Both the position numbers and the translations under genes were made by a program. Positions 47,694-56,450 of a stretch of DNA of 64,000 nucleotides are shown here, one piece after another; within the stretch, counting starts at the first letter, position 1, and every line of letters starts with the position of its first letter. Source of the DNA: Butyricicoccus faecihominis (GTDB lineage: Bacteria; Bacillota; Clostridia; Oscillospirales; Butyricicoccaceae); the NCBI RefSeq assembly GCF_024462775.1, contig NZ_JANGCE010000010.1, positions 29,209 through 93,208 of the forward strand. Reading direction: 5' to 3'. The notes under the pieces are model-generated. The model made no database searches. It saw nothing but the letters and a program-made list of their open reading frames with translations, and had not been told where the DNA came from.

Positions 47694-49304
47694 TCATTCG
47701 GGCAGGTCTACCTTGCCAACGAAAGAGTAATAAATATCAATGTCCTGTCTGCGTGTGCCGTTCTCGTCATAGCTGCACTCATGCACAACGATTTTCTCCA
47801 CAAACTCACGCAAAAGGGTAGGGGTAAGTTCTTCAAAGCTGGTGTACTTGCGGACAACATTCATAAACTTTTCTGCGTTTACCGTGGCTTCCTGCGCTTT
47901 GGAAAGCTCTGCCCGGATAGCGGCGGCTCTCTCTTTCAGTTCTTTCTGCTCGGCTTCATAGTCTGCCGACAGCTCCGTGAAACGCTCGTCTGAAATGCGC
48001 CCGGTCACGCTGTCCTCATACAGCCGCTTGAAGATAGCGGATAACTCGCTGATACGCTTCTCGGCGGCTTCCAGCTCCTTTTTCCTTGCGGCGTTCCTGC
48101 GCTTGCCCCCGTCCTCGTTCTGCTCGATCAGCAGCTTCATAAACCGGGCTTCGTGCTTCGCTGCATAGCTGGTGACTTTCCGCAGATTGTCGGTCACTCC
48201 GGCGGTCAACAGGTCGGTGCGGATAAAGTGCGCCGTACAGTCACGGGTACGCTTCTTGTAGCTCCCGCAGATATAACAATCCTGCTTGCGGGTGGCGTTC
48301 TGGTAACGCTGCTGGTAAAGGACGCTGCCGCAGTCGGCACAAAAGAGTATGCCGGAGAATAAGCCCACTTCATCATAGCGGTTCGGGCGTTTGCGCTGCT
48401 TGCGTAACTCCTGCACACGCTCCCACATCTGGGTGTCAATGATAGGCTCATGGTGGTTCTCGAAAATCGCCTGTTTCTCAATGGGGTTCTCTACGCTGTG
48501 CTTGGTCTTGTAGGACGGCTTCTCCGTCTTGAAGTTTACCAGACAGCCCGTGTACTCCCTGTTTTCAAGGATATGTACCACGGTATTGGTCGCCCACTTG
48601 CACTCATAGCCGGGGTGGTAGCGGCGGGTGCTTCCCGTCCGACGGTATTCCAGCGTTCCCGGCGTGGGGATCTCCTGCTCTGTGAGCATACGGGCTATCT
48701 TGGTCGGCCCGTTCCCGGCAAGGCACAAGCTGTAAATCTGCCGCACAACAGGGGCGGCTTCCCCGTCAATGATAAAATTTTCGTCCTCGTCCATAAAGTA
48801 GCCGTATACGGGTTTGCTCGTGACGGGCTTCCCGCTCATACCCTTAGACCGTTTTACTGCTTTGATTTTCTTGCTCGTATCTCTCACCAGCCATTCGTTA
48901 AAAATGTTCCGCAGAGGGGCAAAATCATTGTCGCCCTGTGCGCTGTCCACTCCGTCATTGATAGCGATAAAGCGGACGCCTTTCTGTGGGAAAATCATTT
49001 CCGTATACATTCCCACTTGCAGATAGTTTCGCCCTAACCGTGACATATCCTTGACGATAACGGTGCCGACTTTTCCGGCTTCAATGTCCGCAAGCATGGC
49101 TTGAAAACCGGGTCTTTGGAAGTTCGCCCCAGAATAACCGTCATCTGTGTACCATTGCAGATTGGAAAAGCCGTTCTGCTTCGCATAGGTTTCAAGAATA
49201 CGCTTCTGGTTTGAAATAGAATTGCTCTCACCTTGCAGCTCGTCCTCGTGGGATAATCTCGGATAAAGGGCGGTAATAAGGTTTCGGGTGGTCTGTCTTA
49301 ACAT
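47694..49304 (-). CDS. Large serine recombinase of the nested element
   Basis: A 536-residue recombinase starting at 49304 (MLRQTTRNLITALYPRLSHEDE) after ATGGAGGACACT. The catalytic Ser is in YPRLSHEDE and the conserved Arg in DMSRLGRN. A zinc ribbon (CADCGSVLY...CGSYKKRTRDC) and a coiled coil follow. Its location at the element's left edge and the dinucleotide junction identify it as the integrase/excisionase for this insertion. Confidence 0.93.
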   Translation of the reverse strand: MLRQTTRNLITALYPRLSHEDELQGESNSISNQKRILETYAKQNGFSNLQWYTDDGYSGANFQRPGFQAMLADIEAGKVGTVIVKDMSRLGRNYLQVGMYTEMIFPQKGVRFIAINDGVDSAQGDNDFAPLRNIFNEWLVRDTSKKIKAVKRSKGMSGKPVTSKPVYGYFMDEDENFIIDGEAAPVVRQIYSLCLAGNGPTKIARMLTEQEIPTPGTLEYRRTGSTRRYHPGYECKWATNTVVHILENREYTGCLVNFKTEKPSYKTKHSVENPIEKQAIFENHHEPIIDTQMWERVQELRKQRKRPNRYDEVGLFSGILFCADCGSVLYQQRYQNATRKQDCYICGSYKKRTRDCTAHFIRTDLLTAGVTDNLRKVTSYAAKHEARFMKLLIEQNEDGGKRRNAARKKELEAAEKRISELSAIFKRLYEDSVTGRISDERFTELSADYEAEQKELKERAAAIRAELSKAQEATVNAEKFMNVVRKYTSFEELTPTLLREFVEKIVVHECSYDENGTRRQDIDIYYSFVGKVDLPE

Positions 49305-49404
49305 AGTGTCCTCCATTTCCGACAGCCAGCCCCACTATTCCGTATGACTATCATACCACACGCCGGGGCTGGCTGTACAGTCCTTTCTGCTTCTTTACGT
49401 CCCG

Positions 49405-49587
49405 TCAAATTGCCGATTTTTGTGTAGCAGCTTCCGCTTCCAGCACTTTCAGCATTTTATCGGCGGCGGTGGCGGTGGTGTCCTGCTTGAAATAGCCGGA
49501 AACGACAAGGACAGAATTACCTATGCGGATTTCCGTCACGCAATCCGGGCGGCGGGTGCTGCGGTCATTCTTTGGGGTGTTGGTCAT
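49405..49587 (-). CDS. TnpW-like protein of the nested element
   Basis: A 60-residue protein with the TnpW pattern TEIRIGNSVLVVSGYFKQD followed by DKMLKVLEAEA. It overlaps the DnaC-like gene by 4 bases at its start. It parallels the tnpW at 23631 in the outer ICE. Confidence 0.8.
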   Translation of the reverse strand: MTNTPKNDRSTRRPDCVTEIRIGNSVLVVSGYFKQDTTATAADKMLKVLEAEAATQKSAI

Positions 49588-50441
49588 AGGCGGCTCTCCT
49601 TTCTGTTCATCAGCTTTTTCAGTTGTCCCATTTTCTCCTGCGCCGTGGCTTTTCGGAAGTTGCTCCCGGTAAAGCGGACAGGAGAACACATTTCAATCAG
49701 ACGGTCATAAATGCGGGCGTGGGCGGTGTCCTCCGGGTGCTGCAAGTCCTCCAGCGTGAGATTAGTCGTGACGATCAGCGGCCTGCCGCTGCGGTAACGG
49801 CTGTCAATCACGTTGTAGACCTGCTCTAAGCCGTATTCCGTTCCCCGTTCCATTCCAAAATCGTCAAGGATAAGCAGCGGGAAGCTGCAAAGTCGGGAGA
49901 TATATTCATTCCTGCCCTCAAAGCTGGCGGCAAGGTCACCCAATATCAATGCAAAGTTTGTCATGCACACGGGGATTTCACGCTCCATAAGGGCATTTGC
50001 GATACAGCCCGCAAAATAGCTCTTGCCTGTGCCAACGCCGCCCCATAGCAGATAGCCAATGTTGCGCTCTTTCATGGTTTCCCAGTTCTCCACATAGAAA
50101 TGGGCGTGTTCCATTTGCGGGCACTTGCCGTTGTCGTTCTCAAACGTCCAGCCCTGCATAGCCGGGTCTGTAAAGCCCCGCCGCTTCAACCGCTCGACAG
50201 TTTCAAGGTGACTGCGCTGTTTCTCTGCGGCTTCCCGTTCCTCACGCTCTGCCCGCTGGCAGTCACATTCTGCCGGGTGGCGGTCACGCCCCAGCCATGC
50301 GGCGGTTTCTTTGGGGAAATAGCCCTCTTTGGGCTTGTGGCACTTCCCGCAGTATAAAAGCCCGTCCTCGCCGGTGTAGTCCTCCGGCTCCGGCGTGGTG
50401 TCGGTCATATTCAAAATCATTTCATCAAATCCATTCGTCAT
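49584..50441 (-). CDS. DnaC/IstB-like ATPase (helicase loader)
   Basis: A 285-residue AAA ATPase: an N-terminal zinc-finger-like region (LLYCGKCHKPKEG...CDCQR), Walker A WGGVGTGKSYFAG and Walker B LLILDDFGMERG. It probably loads the host replicative helicase on the element. It overlaps the upstream replication gene by 4 bases. Confidence 0.9.
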   Translation of the reverse strand: MTNGFDEMILNMTDTTPEPEDYTGEDGLLYCGKCHKPKEGYFPKETAAWLGRDRHPAECDCQRAEREEREAAEKQRSHLETVERLKRRGFTDPAMQGWTFENDNGKCPQMEHAHFYVENWETMKERNIGYLLWGGVGTGKSYFAGCIANALMEREIPVCMTNFALILGDLAASFEGRNEYISRLCSFPLLILDDFGMERGTEYGLEQVYNVIDSRYRSGRPLIVTTNLTLEDLQHPEDTAHARIYDRLIEMCSPVRFTGSNFRKATAQEKMGQLKKLMNRKESRL

Positions 50442-51196
50442 AAGCTCTCGCCCTCCTTACAGGTATAATCGGGTATGCCCTTTTTCGGGGCTTTCTTGGC
50501 TGCGTCCTCCTGCGCCCACTTGAAAATCGTGGCTGCATGGCTCTTGTATTTCCTCCCGCTGGAAGCGATATGGCAGGATAGGCGGTCAATGTAATACTCC
50601 CACTTGCCGGGAAGCTCTGTTTTCAGCCCGTCAAGCTCCGTATCGGAAAGAATGACATTGTGGTATCTGCCATAGGCGGCGGGGGCGGGGTGTCCCGTTT
50701 CTAACTCTCTCTCTTTTTCTATTTCTATATCTATCTCTTTCTCTATCTCTATCTCTGGTGGACAAATGTCCGCTCGATATGGTGGACATTTGTCCGCCCC
50801 TGTCTGCGGCAGGGCTTTTTGTTCCTGCAAAGCCAGCCGCGCCCTGCGCTTGCGCTCCCCCTCGGTAGAGGACTGGCCGATTAAAAGCTCAATGTTGCTC
50901 ATGTAGAGTGCGCCGCTTGGCAAAGGCTCCACAAGCCCCAGCTTCATAAAGATTTTCAAAGCTCTCTCTACGGTACCTACCTGCTGGCGGGTAATGGTCG
51001 CAATCATCTGGGCGGTGTAGGGGATATTCTCGTCAAGCTGCAATTTCCCGCCGTTTTTCAGCGATTTCAAGTACAGCTTCAAGAGAATGTTGGAATAGAT
51101 AACGCCGTCCTGCATACTTTCCAGCAGAACGATTGCATCATCGTCAAAATAGCTCTCTTTCAGCTTGAGGTAGTAATATTTGCGGTTATCTGCCAT
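50438..51196 (-). CDS. Replisome organizer-type replication initiator
   Basis: A 252-residue protein whose N-terminal winged-helix region (RKYYYLKLKESYFDDDAIVLLESM) matches the phage replisome-organizer family. A low-complexity Glu/Ile/Lys stretch (about residues 150-170) is encoded by a TCTATC-rich microsatellite at 50704-50755. The start at 51196 is chosen from the family opening MADNRKYYYLKL. With the DnaC-like protein it forms a replication module. Confidence 0.85.
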   Translation of the reverse strand: MADNRKYYYLKLKESYFDDDAIVLLESMQDGVIYSNILLKLYLKSLKNGGKLQLDENIPYTAQMIATITRQQVGTVERALKIFMKLGLVEPLPSGALYMSNIELLIGQSSTEGERKRRARLALQEQKALPQTGADKCPPYRADICPPEIEIEKEIDIEIEKERELETGHPAPAAYGRYHNVILSDTELDGLKTELPGKWEYYIDRLSCHIASSGRKYKSHAATIFKWAQEDAAKKAPKKGIPDYTCKEGESL

Positions 51197-51377
51197 AGGC
51201 TGCGTCCTCCTTTTTCCAGCGTTTGGAATAATAGCGAGGGCATAGTATGATAACCGCCCGGAAGCTCTGTTTGCAGTCACGGGTGCAGCCCCGGCATAGG
51301 TCGTTGTAAGTGATACGGTTGCGGTGGTTGAGGAAGAAAGACCATTCCAGCCGCCGCTTCTTGCTCATTCTCGGCAA
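51186..51377 (-). CDS. Small Cys-containing protein of mobilizable elements
   Basis: A 63-residue basic protein (RLEWSFFLNHRNRITYNDLCRGCTRDC...). TTG 51377 is favoured as start because it lies 7 bases after AAGGAG; ATG 51368 is the alternative. It overlaps the replication initiator by 11 bases. I do not recognise a characterised function. Confidence 0.6.
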   Translation of the reverse strand: MPRMSKKRRLEWSFFLNHRNRITYNDLCRGCTRDCKQSFRAVIILCPRYYSKRWKKEDAAYGR

Positions 51378-51563
51378 TGGTAAGCTCCTTTCTGCCGTTC
51401 CTATCGGTGTAGCGGGATAGGGGGCATTTTCTGTATGTTCTCGGTATCATTTTCGGGCTTTTTCTGCCCTGTAAGCCCCGTTTGGAAGTCGGGGAGTATT
51501 GCGGTAAGGGTTCATATCATACCTGTATTTTTGTAGGGTTTCGGTATCATTTCGGGGCGGTCT

Positions 51564-53195
51564 TTAACGCTCCTGTTCACGCTTTTTCTGCTGGCTCGGT
51601 GCGCCCCTTAAAATCTGGTCGATATTGCGTCTGACTGTCTGAAGCTCCTGCGCCCGCTGGCGTTTCTCCCGGTAGTCGTTATATCCGGCGTTCTTCTGGA
51701 CGGTAAGCTGCTCAATCTCCCTTTGCAGGGCTTTGCTGGCTGGCAGCTTGGTTATTCCATGCTCCCGGAAATAACGGGCGGCTGTGTCCGCTATGATAAA
51801 ATCGCTTTCGTGCTGTTCCCGGTAGGCTCTCCGGGCTTTCTCCGATTTCTGCGCTTTCAGACCGTCACGGGCGGGCTTCGTGCCGATATAGCCCAAAAGG
51901 TTGCGCTGCAATTCCTTTTTCTCCCGGATAGCGGCTTCCAGCCCTTTCAGTCCGGCAAGGCTCTCCTGCGTGGCGGTGTTGGCTGCGGAAATGGCAGCGT
52001 CCAGCTCGTCCGGGGAAGAAAAGCCATACTGCTGGTAGAGCATGAGGGTAGCCGACATCTGTTTGAGGTTGTGCATGGTCGCCCACTTCTCATAGCCCCG
52101 TCCTTTCCCCTCGGCTCGCTTGGCGGCTATGTCTACCATGCGCTGTACAGCGTCATTGTTCGGGGCGTTTTTCGCTTCTTTTTTCGTCCGTAAGCGGTCT
52201 TTGATACTGCCGGGGTATTCCGCTATGGCTGCGGGTTTTTCGGCGGCTCTGGCGGCGTTCTGCTCCAAAACGGAGAGGACAGCAGCCCGGTCAAAATCGT
52301 CCCCCAGCTTCCGGGCGGTAATTGGCTTCGTCCTGTCCGGCGTGAGGTAACTTAGCCGCCCCCGGCTCTCCTTGACGGTCACACCATGCCGGAGAAGCAG
52401 GGCGGCAAACTCATCAAAGCCGGAAGCAGCGGCAAGGGCTTCCCGGATAGTCCGGCGCAGCTTCGCCTTATCCGTTTCAAACTTGGTCTGCCGGGGCGCG
52501 ATACCGTCCGCAGCAATAGGGGCGTTGGCTCTGTCAAGGGCAGCCTGTCCTTTCTTCTGCGCCCAATACTCACGCTCGGTAATGCGTTCTTTGCTGCCGT
52601 TCAAAAGGTCTATCTGGTAAAGCCCCTCGCTGTGGCACATCTCCATGACTTCGGCTTTCAGATAGTTCATAGCTGCGTCCGTACAGCGGTGCTTGCAGCC
52701 TGCTTTCCTGTCCGCTGGCCTGTCCATGTGGGGCAGCATGGGAACCTCCGCAATCCGCAGACTGTTAATGACGATATGCACATGGATATTTTCGGTGTGG
52801 CTGTGTCCGTCCGGGTGGGTGCAGACAAGGGCCTGGTGTCCGGGGAAATGCTCGGCGCAGAACTTCTCGCCCAGCTCCTGCGCCCGATCAACGGTCAAGC
52901 CGTTGTCCGGGCCGTCCCGTGGGTCAAAGCTGATGATGTAGTGGTGGCTCTTTACGTCCTCCCGTTTCTGGTTCTTGCCGTAGCGGAGATTGGAGCGCAT
53001 ACAGGCAACGGCAAAATCCTCCCCGCCACAATTCAGAGAGGATATGCGGTAGTCTACCCTCGGTATGAGCCGCCCGTCTGCGTCAAGGGTGGGCTTCATG
53101 GTAAACTCGTCATGCTCGAATGTGAGGTATTTTTCAGCGTCCCCGTAGTTGGCATTTTTAGAGCTGATATGTTTGAGTATCGCCAACGGCTTCAC
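51564..53195 (-). CDS. Relaxase/mobilization nuclease of the nested element
   Basis: A 543-residue relaxase with the metal triad in HSHTENIHVHIVIN (His131-140) and a long coiled-coil-rich C-terminal half ending RRNIDQILRGAP. It is more distant from the ICE relaxase than a duplication would suggest, though both share the RNIDQILRG/QNVDSILRG-like ending. It overlaps mobC by 38 bases. Confidence 0.93.
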   Translation of the reverse strand: MKPLAILKHISSKNANYGDAEKYLTFEHDEFTMKPTLDADGRLIPRVDYRISSLNCGGEDFAVACMRSNLRYGKNQKREDVKSHHYIISFDPRDGPDNGLTVDRAQELGEKFCAEHFPGHQALVCTHPDGHSHTENIHVHIVINSLRIAEVPMLPHMDRPADRKAGCKHRCTDAAMNYLKAEVMEMCHSEGLYQIDLLNGSKERITEREYWAQKKGQAALDRANAPIAADGIAPRQTKFETDKAKLRRTIREALAAASGFDEFAALLLRHGVTVKESRGRLSYLTPDRTKPITARKLGDDFDRAAVLSVLEQNAARAAEKPAAIAEYPGSIKDRLRTKKEAKNAPNNDAVQRMVDIAAKRAEGKGRGYEKWATMHNLKQMSATLMLYQQYGFSSPDELDAAISAANTATQESLAGLKGLEAAIREKKELQRNLLGYIGTKPARDGLKAQKSEKARRAYREQHESDFIIADTAARYFREHGITKLPASKALQREIEQLTVQKNAGYNDYREKRQRAQELQTVRRNIDQILRGAPSQQKKREQER

Positions 53196-53556
53196 CTACT
53201 TTCTGCAAGACTTCAAACTTCAAGGCGGCAAGGTCGGCGGCGGCTCCCCGCACTTCCTTTTCCAGCCCCCGGTAGGGGCTTCCGTATTCGTTCAGGCTCC
53301 GGGCAATCTGGTTTAAGTTGCCGCCGATTTTCCCGTACTCTGCCGTGAGCTTGGAGAGGGCGGCAAGCAGCCCGTCATTGACCGGGGAAACGGTGACAAT
53401 GGGGCGTATGGTCGCTTTCCGTATGGCTTGCCGGATAAACTCGGACTGGCTGATTTCATAAGCCGCCAGCCGCCCGGTGAAGTCGGCGTATTCTTCATCG
53501 GTCATGCGGGTCTTTACCACATGACGGCGGTGGGGCGTATTGTATTTCTTTCGCAT
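53158..53556 (-). CDS. MobC-type protein of the nested element
   Basis: A 132-residue protein with ribbon-helix-helix region VVKTRMTDEEYADFTGRLAA and the MobC motif GGNLNQIARSLNEYG. The start at 53556 follows GAAAGGAGGTCACAGACC. It is the relaxosome partner of the downstream relaxase. Confidence 0.9.
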   Translation of the reverse strand: MRKKYNTPHRRHVVKTRMTDEEYADFTGRLAAYEISQSEFIRQAIRKATIRPIVTVSPVNDGLLAALSKLTAEYGKIGGNLNQIARSLNEYGSPYRGLEKEVRGAAADLAALKFEVLQKVGEAVGDTQTYQL

Positions 53557-54089
53557 GGTCTGTGACCTCCTTTCTCGCCCGACAGGGCGCATAGCAGGGT
53601 TTGGGGAAGGCACTCCCCAACAAGATTCCCGCAGGGGCAAAAATAAGCGGAGAGCGAATTTTGGCACCTCGGTAGAATCTTGCTCTGAAAAACTCCGGCG
53701 TTCCCCGGCTCCCGTCCTTTCCGCTAACAAAACGTTTCAAAAGGGCTTTGCTACCCGCTATTCCGGCTTATCTTGAAAATTTTCCTTTCACTACCTACAA
53801 CACCACGCAAAGCAAAATGGACGGAGATTTTTAGAATTTCCCCTCTATTCCCTACAACACCACGCAAGCCGGAATAGGCGGACAATGGCAGTATTTTTTT
53901 CTTTGATACCCTCTACGGATAAGTAAGGGATTTTGCCAACTGCGGCGGCTATTTTCCCTTTTGTTTTTTCATACTGGGGATTTTCAAAAATGCCAAACAG
54001 GAACGAAAAAAAGCAGCAAATCTGTTGAATAGATTTACTGCTTTCTGGTTGCCGGCGAAGCGGCGGTTATTCAGTTGTAGGCGGTAGGG
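53557..54089. other. oriT: oriT-like region with direct and inverted repeats (no gene)
   Basis: Just upstream of mobC the minus strand reads CTTGTTGGGGAGTGCC then TTCCCCAAACCC, the same motif as in the ICE's oriT-like sites. Further upstream CCTACAACACCACGCAA occurs twice (53794-53810 and 53851-53867), enclosed by the 12-bp inverted repeat CTATTCCGGCTT/AAGCCGGAATAG (53758-53769 and 53866-53877). No ORF with a ribosome site is present. This is the best candidate for the nested element's oriT and perhaps an origin. Confidence 0.6.
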
Positions 54090-54293
54090 CTATCTCCCAA
54101 AGCGGAACTTGAAAATAGCTGTGAGAAGCGTCTGGGTGATGTAGTCCTCTGTATCTTGGTCTACCCGTCCATTCACACGGGCGGCACATTGTATGCGGCG
54201 GCGGTAATACTGCAATACAGTTCCCACCGCTTCCGGCTCCCCGCTGGCGGCTTGGACGATTGTTTCATAGGGGAGAAGCCTATTATTTCTCAT
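54090..54293 (-). CDS. HTH-domain regulator of the nested element
   Basis: A 67-residue relative of the protein at 24233 (LLPYETIVQAASGEPEAVGTVLQYYRRRI). It starts 11 bases inside the end of the sigma gene. The pair repeats the arrangement of the outer ICE. Confidence 0.82.
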   Translation of the reverse strand: MRNNRLLPYETIVQAASGEPEAVGTVLQYYRRRIQCAARVNGRVDQDTEDYITQTLLTAIFKFRFGR

Positions 54294-54729
54294 ATGCCAT
54301 TCCCTCCATTTCCGCTTGGAGCTGCCGTAGGGCTTTTCGGATATGGTAGCCCGCTGTGCTGCGGCTGCGCCCGTACTGTCTGCCAATTTCGTGCTGTGGA
54401 ATACGCTTGAAAAAGGACAGGTAAATCATTTCCCGCTCCCGTTCGTCCAGCCGTGACAGGGCTTCCGCAAGTAAACCGCTGCTGAAAATGACCGTATCGC
54501 CGCAAAGGGTAAGTATGTATTCCTCGTCCGGCTCCGGGGCTTGGAAATATTCATCTGTCGTGCCTAAAGGGTAGTGCTTTTCGTCTGTGAGGTATTCAAG
54601 GGATATTTCTCTTTTGTGCTTCCTGCTCCGTGTCCTCGCTGCGTTGATCGTTGCATTTCGGATAACGACTTTGCAAAAGGCATGGAAAGTGTACTCGATA
54701 TGTTCCCGATATTCTTCTGTACAGGTCAT
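54283..54729 (-). CDS. Element-encoded sigma-70-family factor
   Basis: A 148-residue ECF-like sigma: region 2 FHAFCKVVIRNATINAARTR, and region 4 LDEREREMIYLSFFKRIPQHEIGRQYGRSRSTAGYHIRKA. It is probably a regulator of recombinase or mobilization genes. Confidence 0.85.
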   Translation of the reverse strand: MTCTEEYREHIEYTFHAFCKVVIRNATINAARTRSRKHKREISLEYLTDEKHYPLGTTDEYFQAPEPDEEYILTLCGDTVIFSSGLLAEALSRLDEREREMIYLSFFKRIPQHEIGRQYGRSRSTAGYHIRKALRQLQAEMEGMAYEK

Positions 54730-54854
54730 GGAAAATCCCCCTTTCCTCCCAAAAGGGCTGTGGCTGGTTAGTAGTTGCTTTTTATGATAGTAAGGGGCGG
54801 CAGCACTTTAGGCTGTCGCTCCTTGACTGCCTAACTGCAAAACCGGGCGGGGCT

Positions 54855-54893
54855 GTCAACGGCGGGCGAAGCCCGTTCATCTTGACCGTTGAC
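54855..54893. repeat. Nested hairpin downstream of the methyltransferase gene
   Basis: Outer arms GTCAACGG (54855-54862) and CCGTTGAC (54886-54893) enclose GGGC-gaa-GCCC. It lies between the methyltransferase stop and the sigma gene; there is no clear T-run, so its role as a terminator is uncertain. Confidence 0.4.
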
Positions 54894-54933
54894 TGGCTCG
54901 GCCGGGTTTGCTATTTATCCGGCAAACTTGAAT

Positions 54934-55701
54934 TTATTTTAAGCTATCACGTTTTACCTTTTTAAGCCTTACTATCATTACCATAGGAATTTCTTTATTG
55001 TTTTTGAAACATTCTTCATAAAATCCATCAATGACAAATCCAGCTCTGAAACAAAGGTTAAAAATATCTTGTATGGAACGATGATAATAAATCTGCTCCT
55101 CCGGCTGCCCTTCGATCGCTATATCATAGTAACTGTGCGGTGTCATATATTTTTCAGTCAATGTGATAAAACAAGGGTGCTGCGTTGCAAAGACAAAAAT
55201 CCCGTTTTCCTCCAATAGTTCATAAACAGCCATAAAAAGCGGTTCAATATCCGTAATATCCATAATTGCCATATTAGAAACTGCTTTCGTAAAGGCTCGA
55301 TTTCTTTTTAATCCTAATAAGCTTTCTCTATTGGTCGCATCCGCTACGCAAAACTCAATTTGTTTTGCATATTGTGATCGCCGTCTTTTAGCCAATTCTA
55401 TCATTTTTTTGCTGTAATCAAAAGCGACGACCGAAGCGCCTCTCTGTGCAAGATACGAAGAATAATTTCCATTGCCGCACGCAATATCCAAAATGTAATC
55501 CGAAGGATCAGGAGAGAGAAGTTCCGTTACTTTGGGACGTACTACCTCTCTGTGAAATTCATTGGATTCGTCACCCATTGCATCATCCCAAAATTGTGCG
55601 TTTTTCTCCCAGATCTTTTTGCTTTCCTCTGTTCCCATGTTCTCTCCCACTCCCAAAATTTGCCTTTTTGCTTCCATTAAATCTTCCTTACTATATTCCA
55701 T
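54934..55701 (-). CDS. Class I SAM-dependent methyltransferase
   Basis: A 255-residue methyltransferase with motif I ILDIACGNGNYSSYLA (about residues 69-84), motif II VVAFDYSKKMIELA and a downstream VFATQHPCF region. Substrate unknown. ATG 55701 follows TGGAGGGTAACA; an internal ATG (MGTEESKK) also has GGGAGAGAAC. The gene is AT-richer than the mobilization genes, fitting a separately acquired cargo with tet. Confidence 0.85.
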   Translation of the reverse strand: MEYSKEDLMEAKRQILGVGENMGTEESKKIWEKNAQFWDDAMGDESNEFHREVVRPKVTELLSPDPSDYILDIACGNGNYSSYLAQRGASVVAFDYSKKMIELAKRRRSQYAKQIEFCVADATNRESLLGLKRNRAFTKAVSNMAIMDITDIEPLFMAVYELLEENGIFVFATQHPCFITLTEKYMTPHSYYDIAIEGQPEEQIYYHRSIQDIFNLCFRAGFVIDGFYEECFKNNKEIPMVMIVRLKKVKRDSLK

Positions 55702-55914
55702 TGTTACCCTCCATAACTTCTGATTGTTGCCGTCTTGACTATTATGTATCTTTTCTTTCCAAAATGGTATAGGCTTTTATTTTTATAATGCTGCAAAACT
55801 TTTCTTCTGTAAGGTATTCAAAGGATATTTCCCTTTGCCGCCGCTATTGGAAAGCCAAAAGCAGCGGCTTTTTTACGCGATATGACCGAAAAGACTAGAA
55901 AGCAGGATATGTCA

Positions 55915-56369
55915 TCATTTGTCATTTCTTCTCAATGTAATAACTGCATGGCATATCAAGCCAAATACAAGAGAAAAACAGCCACCGCCAAATAGTGATG
56001 CTCCCCACCCTGCACCCGACATTGTCATAAAACCGCCAACAAAGAAAATACCAATGCCAAGAAATATCCCGACACCATAAAAAAGTCCAATTGCCATATC
56101 ATACTTATTAAATTGTCGTTTCTCTTTTTTTCACATGTTTCCATTTTTGTTATTACCTCCTTCGCAAAATCGTCCATGTGGACTCCAAAAAGAAAACAAA
56201 TTTTTTTCAACGTATTTAAATCGGGTTCATTAACATCTCTCTCCCAATTCGATAGCGCCTGCCGGGTAACATTCAATTTCCCAGCCAGTTCTTCCTGTGT
56301 CATTCCCGATTGTGTTCGCAGATGACGTATTTGCTTTCCTGTTGTAATATCCGTCTGTTTCTGGTTCAA
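55915..56369 (-). pseudogene. XRE regulator with C-terminal membrane domain, frameshifted
   Basis: The first part (56369 leftward) encodes an HTH (IRHLRTQSGMTQEELAGKLNVTRQALSNWERDVNEPDLNTLKKI). After an A7 run (T7 on plus, 56127-56133) the frame changes. The -/+1 frame continues as KRQFNKYDMAIGLFYGVGIFLGIGIFF...ITLRRNDK to 55915, giving two to three membrane helices. One extra A would restore a single protein of about 150 residues. In the given frame it ends as a 114-residue protein. Confidence 0.75.
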
Positions 56370-56450
56370 AATGGTTCCTCCTCTCTGATGCTGATTTTAT
56401 CAATGATATTTCGCAATAGCCAGCAATGAACGTTTGCATTGCGCAAGATG

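Noticed and set aside
50704..50755. TCTATC-rich microsatellite as a regulatory repeat
   Set aside because: It is within the coding sequence of the replication protein and encodes a Glu/Ile/Lys low-complexity segment in frame.
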